A DNA stretch of 5,329 nucleotides, taken from assembly GCA_029264635.1 (NCBI GenBank), contig JARIAA010000012.1, positions 1-5,329 of the forward strand, in the 5' to 3' direction. Positions 4,770-5,329 of the stretch are shown here, piece after piece. Each line of letters starts with the position of its first letter. Positions within the stretch are counted from its first letter, which is position 1. The notes below the pieces were generated by a model, which ran no database searches, was not told the origin of the DNA, and was given only the letters and a program-made list of their open reading frames with translations. Origin of the DNA: Psychrobacter sp. GTDB taxonomy: Bacteria > Pseudomonadota > Gammaproteobacteria > Pseudomonadales > Moraxellaceae. Made by a program: the position numbers and the translations under genes.

Positions 4770-5329
4770 ATGACTTCACTCTCTACTTCCTCAAGCGATC
4801 TATCAAATCTACCGATTTCGCAAAAATCTACCGCTGATATCAGTTATCGATTTGATTTCGAGCGTTTTTTTGAGCATCTGGTCGATGTTACACTTACCTT
4901 TAGCGCAAAGACGGCGTCTCCGTGCTTGTGGCTGCCTGCTTGGATACCTGGCAGTTATTTAATGCGTGAATTCGCTCGCAATATTACTGCCGTCTATTAT
5001 CAAATACAAAGCGCTCACGACAGTAATCCTAAACGACGTGCCCATAAGATTGATAAAAATACTTGGCAATTACCAAAGGTTGAAGTAGGGCAGACGTTGC
5101 ATGTGTATTATGAAGTCTACTGTTACGATCTGTCAGTGCGTACCGCTTATGTCGATCAAAAGCGTTTATATGGAAATTTTACTTCGCTTGCATTGGCCGT
5201 TGAAGGACAAGAAAGCAAGCCCGTACAAGTGAGTCTTATCATGCCTGCTGCATTCTTGATGGGTCAAGAGTTGACAGACAAAAATGATAGTGAGGTGATG
5301 CTGGCGTGTGGTCTTAAGGCAACACATTT
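4770..5329 (+). CDS. M61-family peptidase (glycyl aminopeptidase type), N-terminal part, runs off the right edge
   Basis: The open frame from ATG at 4770 gives 186 codons to the window edge. Residues 22-186 match the N-terminal beta-rich domain of the M61 metallopeptidases, with the hallmark stretches LPAWIPGSYLMREFARN (55-71) and YEVYCYDLSVRTAYVD (114-129). Family members are zinc aminopeptidases of about 600 residues, often with a C-terminal PDZ domain; the HExxH zinc motif should lie beyond the edge, so catalytic competence cannot be judged. No signal peptide is present; the first 20 residues are Ser-rich and poorly conserved-looking, which suggests a cytoplasmic protein. An in-frame stop at 4758-4760 and the lack of a nearer downstream Met before the conserved motif support this start. 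The ribosome binding site is weak (TAAG, 8 bases upstream). The physiological substrate is not known to me. Confidence 0.9.
   Translation, partial: MTSLSTSSSDLSNLPISQKSTADISYRFDFERFFEHLVDVTLTFSAKTASPCLWLPAWIPGSYLMREFARNITAVYYQIQSAHDSNPKRRAHKIDKNTWQLPKVEVGQTLHVYYEVYCYDLSVRTAYVDQKRLYGNFTSLALAVEGQESKPVQVSLIMPAAFLMGQELTDKNDSEVMLACGLKATH

Overview
The window looks like chromosomal DNA of a gammaproteobacterium, most likely Psychrobacter or a close relative in the Moraxellaceae. This is inferred from the flavour of the encoded proteins (NagZ, long Prc, tail-less SlyD-like FKBP, M61 peptidase), moderate-GC genes and very AT-rich intergenic DNA. No database search was possible.

Layout: the left edge holds the 5' part of nagZ on the minus strand (478 down to the edge). 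A 729-base AT-rich gap (479-1207) separates it from a divergent, complete prc/tsp gene (1208-3439, +), which encodes a periplasmic PDZ-containing carboxy-terminal protease with an intact Ser/Asp/Lys active site. A complete slyD-like FKBP prolyl isomerase gene lies on the minus strand (3897-4382). After a 387-base AT-rich gap, the right edge holds the 5' part of an M61-family peptidase gene (4770 to the edge, +).

The most interesting element lies between prc and slyD and encodes no protein. Twelve bases after the prc stop there is a perfect copy of the GacA-box consensus TGTAAG-N6-CTTACA (3451-3468). About 65 bases downstream begins a roughly 205-base segment with five GGGAT elements, four of them AGGGA (a match to the CsrA/RsmA consensus ANGGA). 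At least three of the five sit in the 7-nt loops of well-paired hairpins. The segment ends in an intrinsic-terminator hairpin (3699-3728). Together these features describe a Gac/Rsm-type regulatory small RNA of the RsmY/RsmZ/CsrB class, a sponge for the translational regulator CsrA/RsmA under the control of the response regulator GacA. A second, very strong hairpin with T-runs on both strands (3772-3810) ends transcription from slyD and backs up the sRNA terminator.

Functionally, nagZ (muropeptide recycling) and prc (periplasmic proteolysis, including cell-wall enzymes in E. coli) both touch envelope maintenance, but they are divergent and far apart, so no operon is implied. prc has no obvious terminator of its own, so its transcripts may read through the sRNA gene. 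If so, part of the sRNA sequence would also lie in the prc 3' region.
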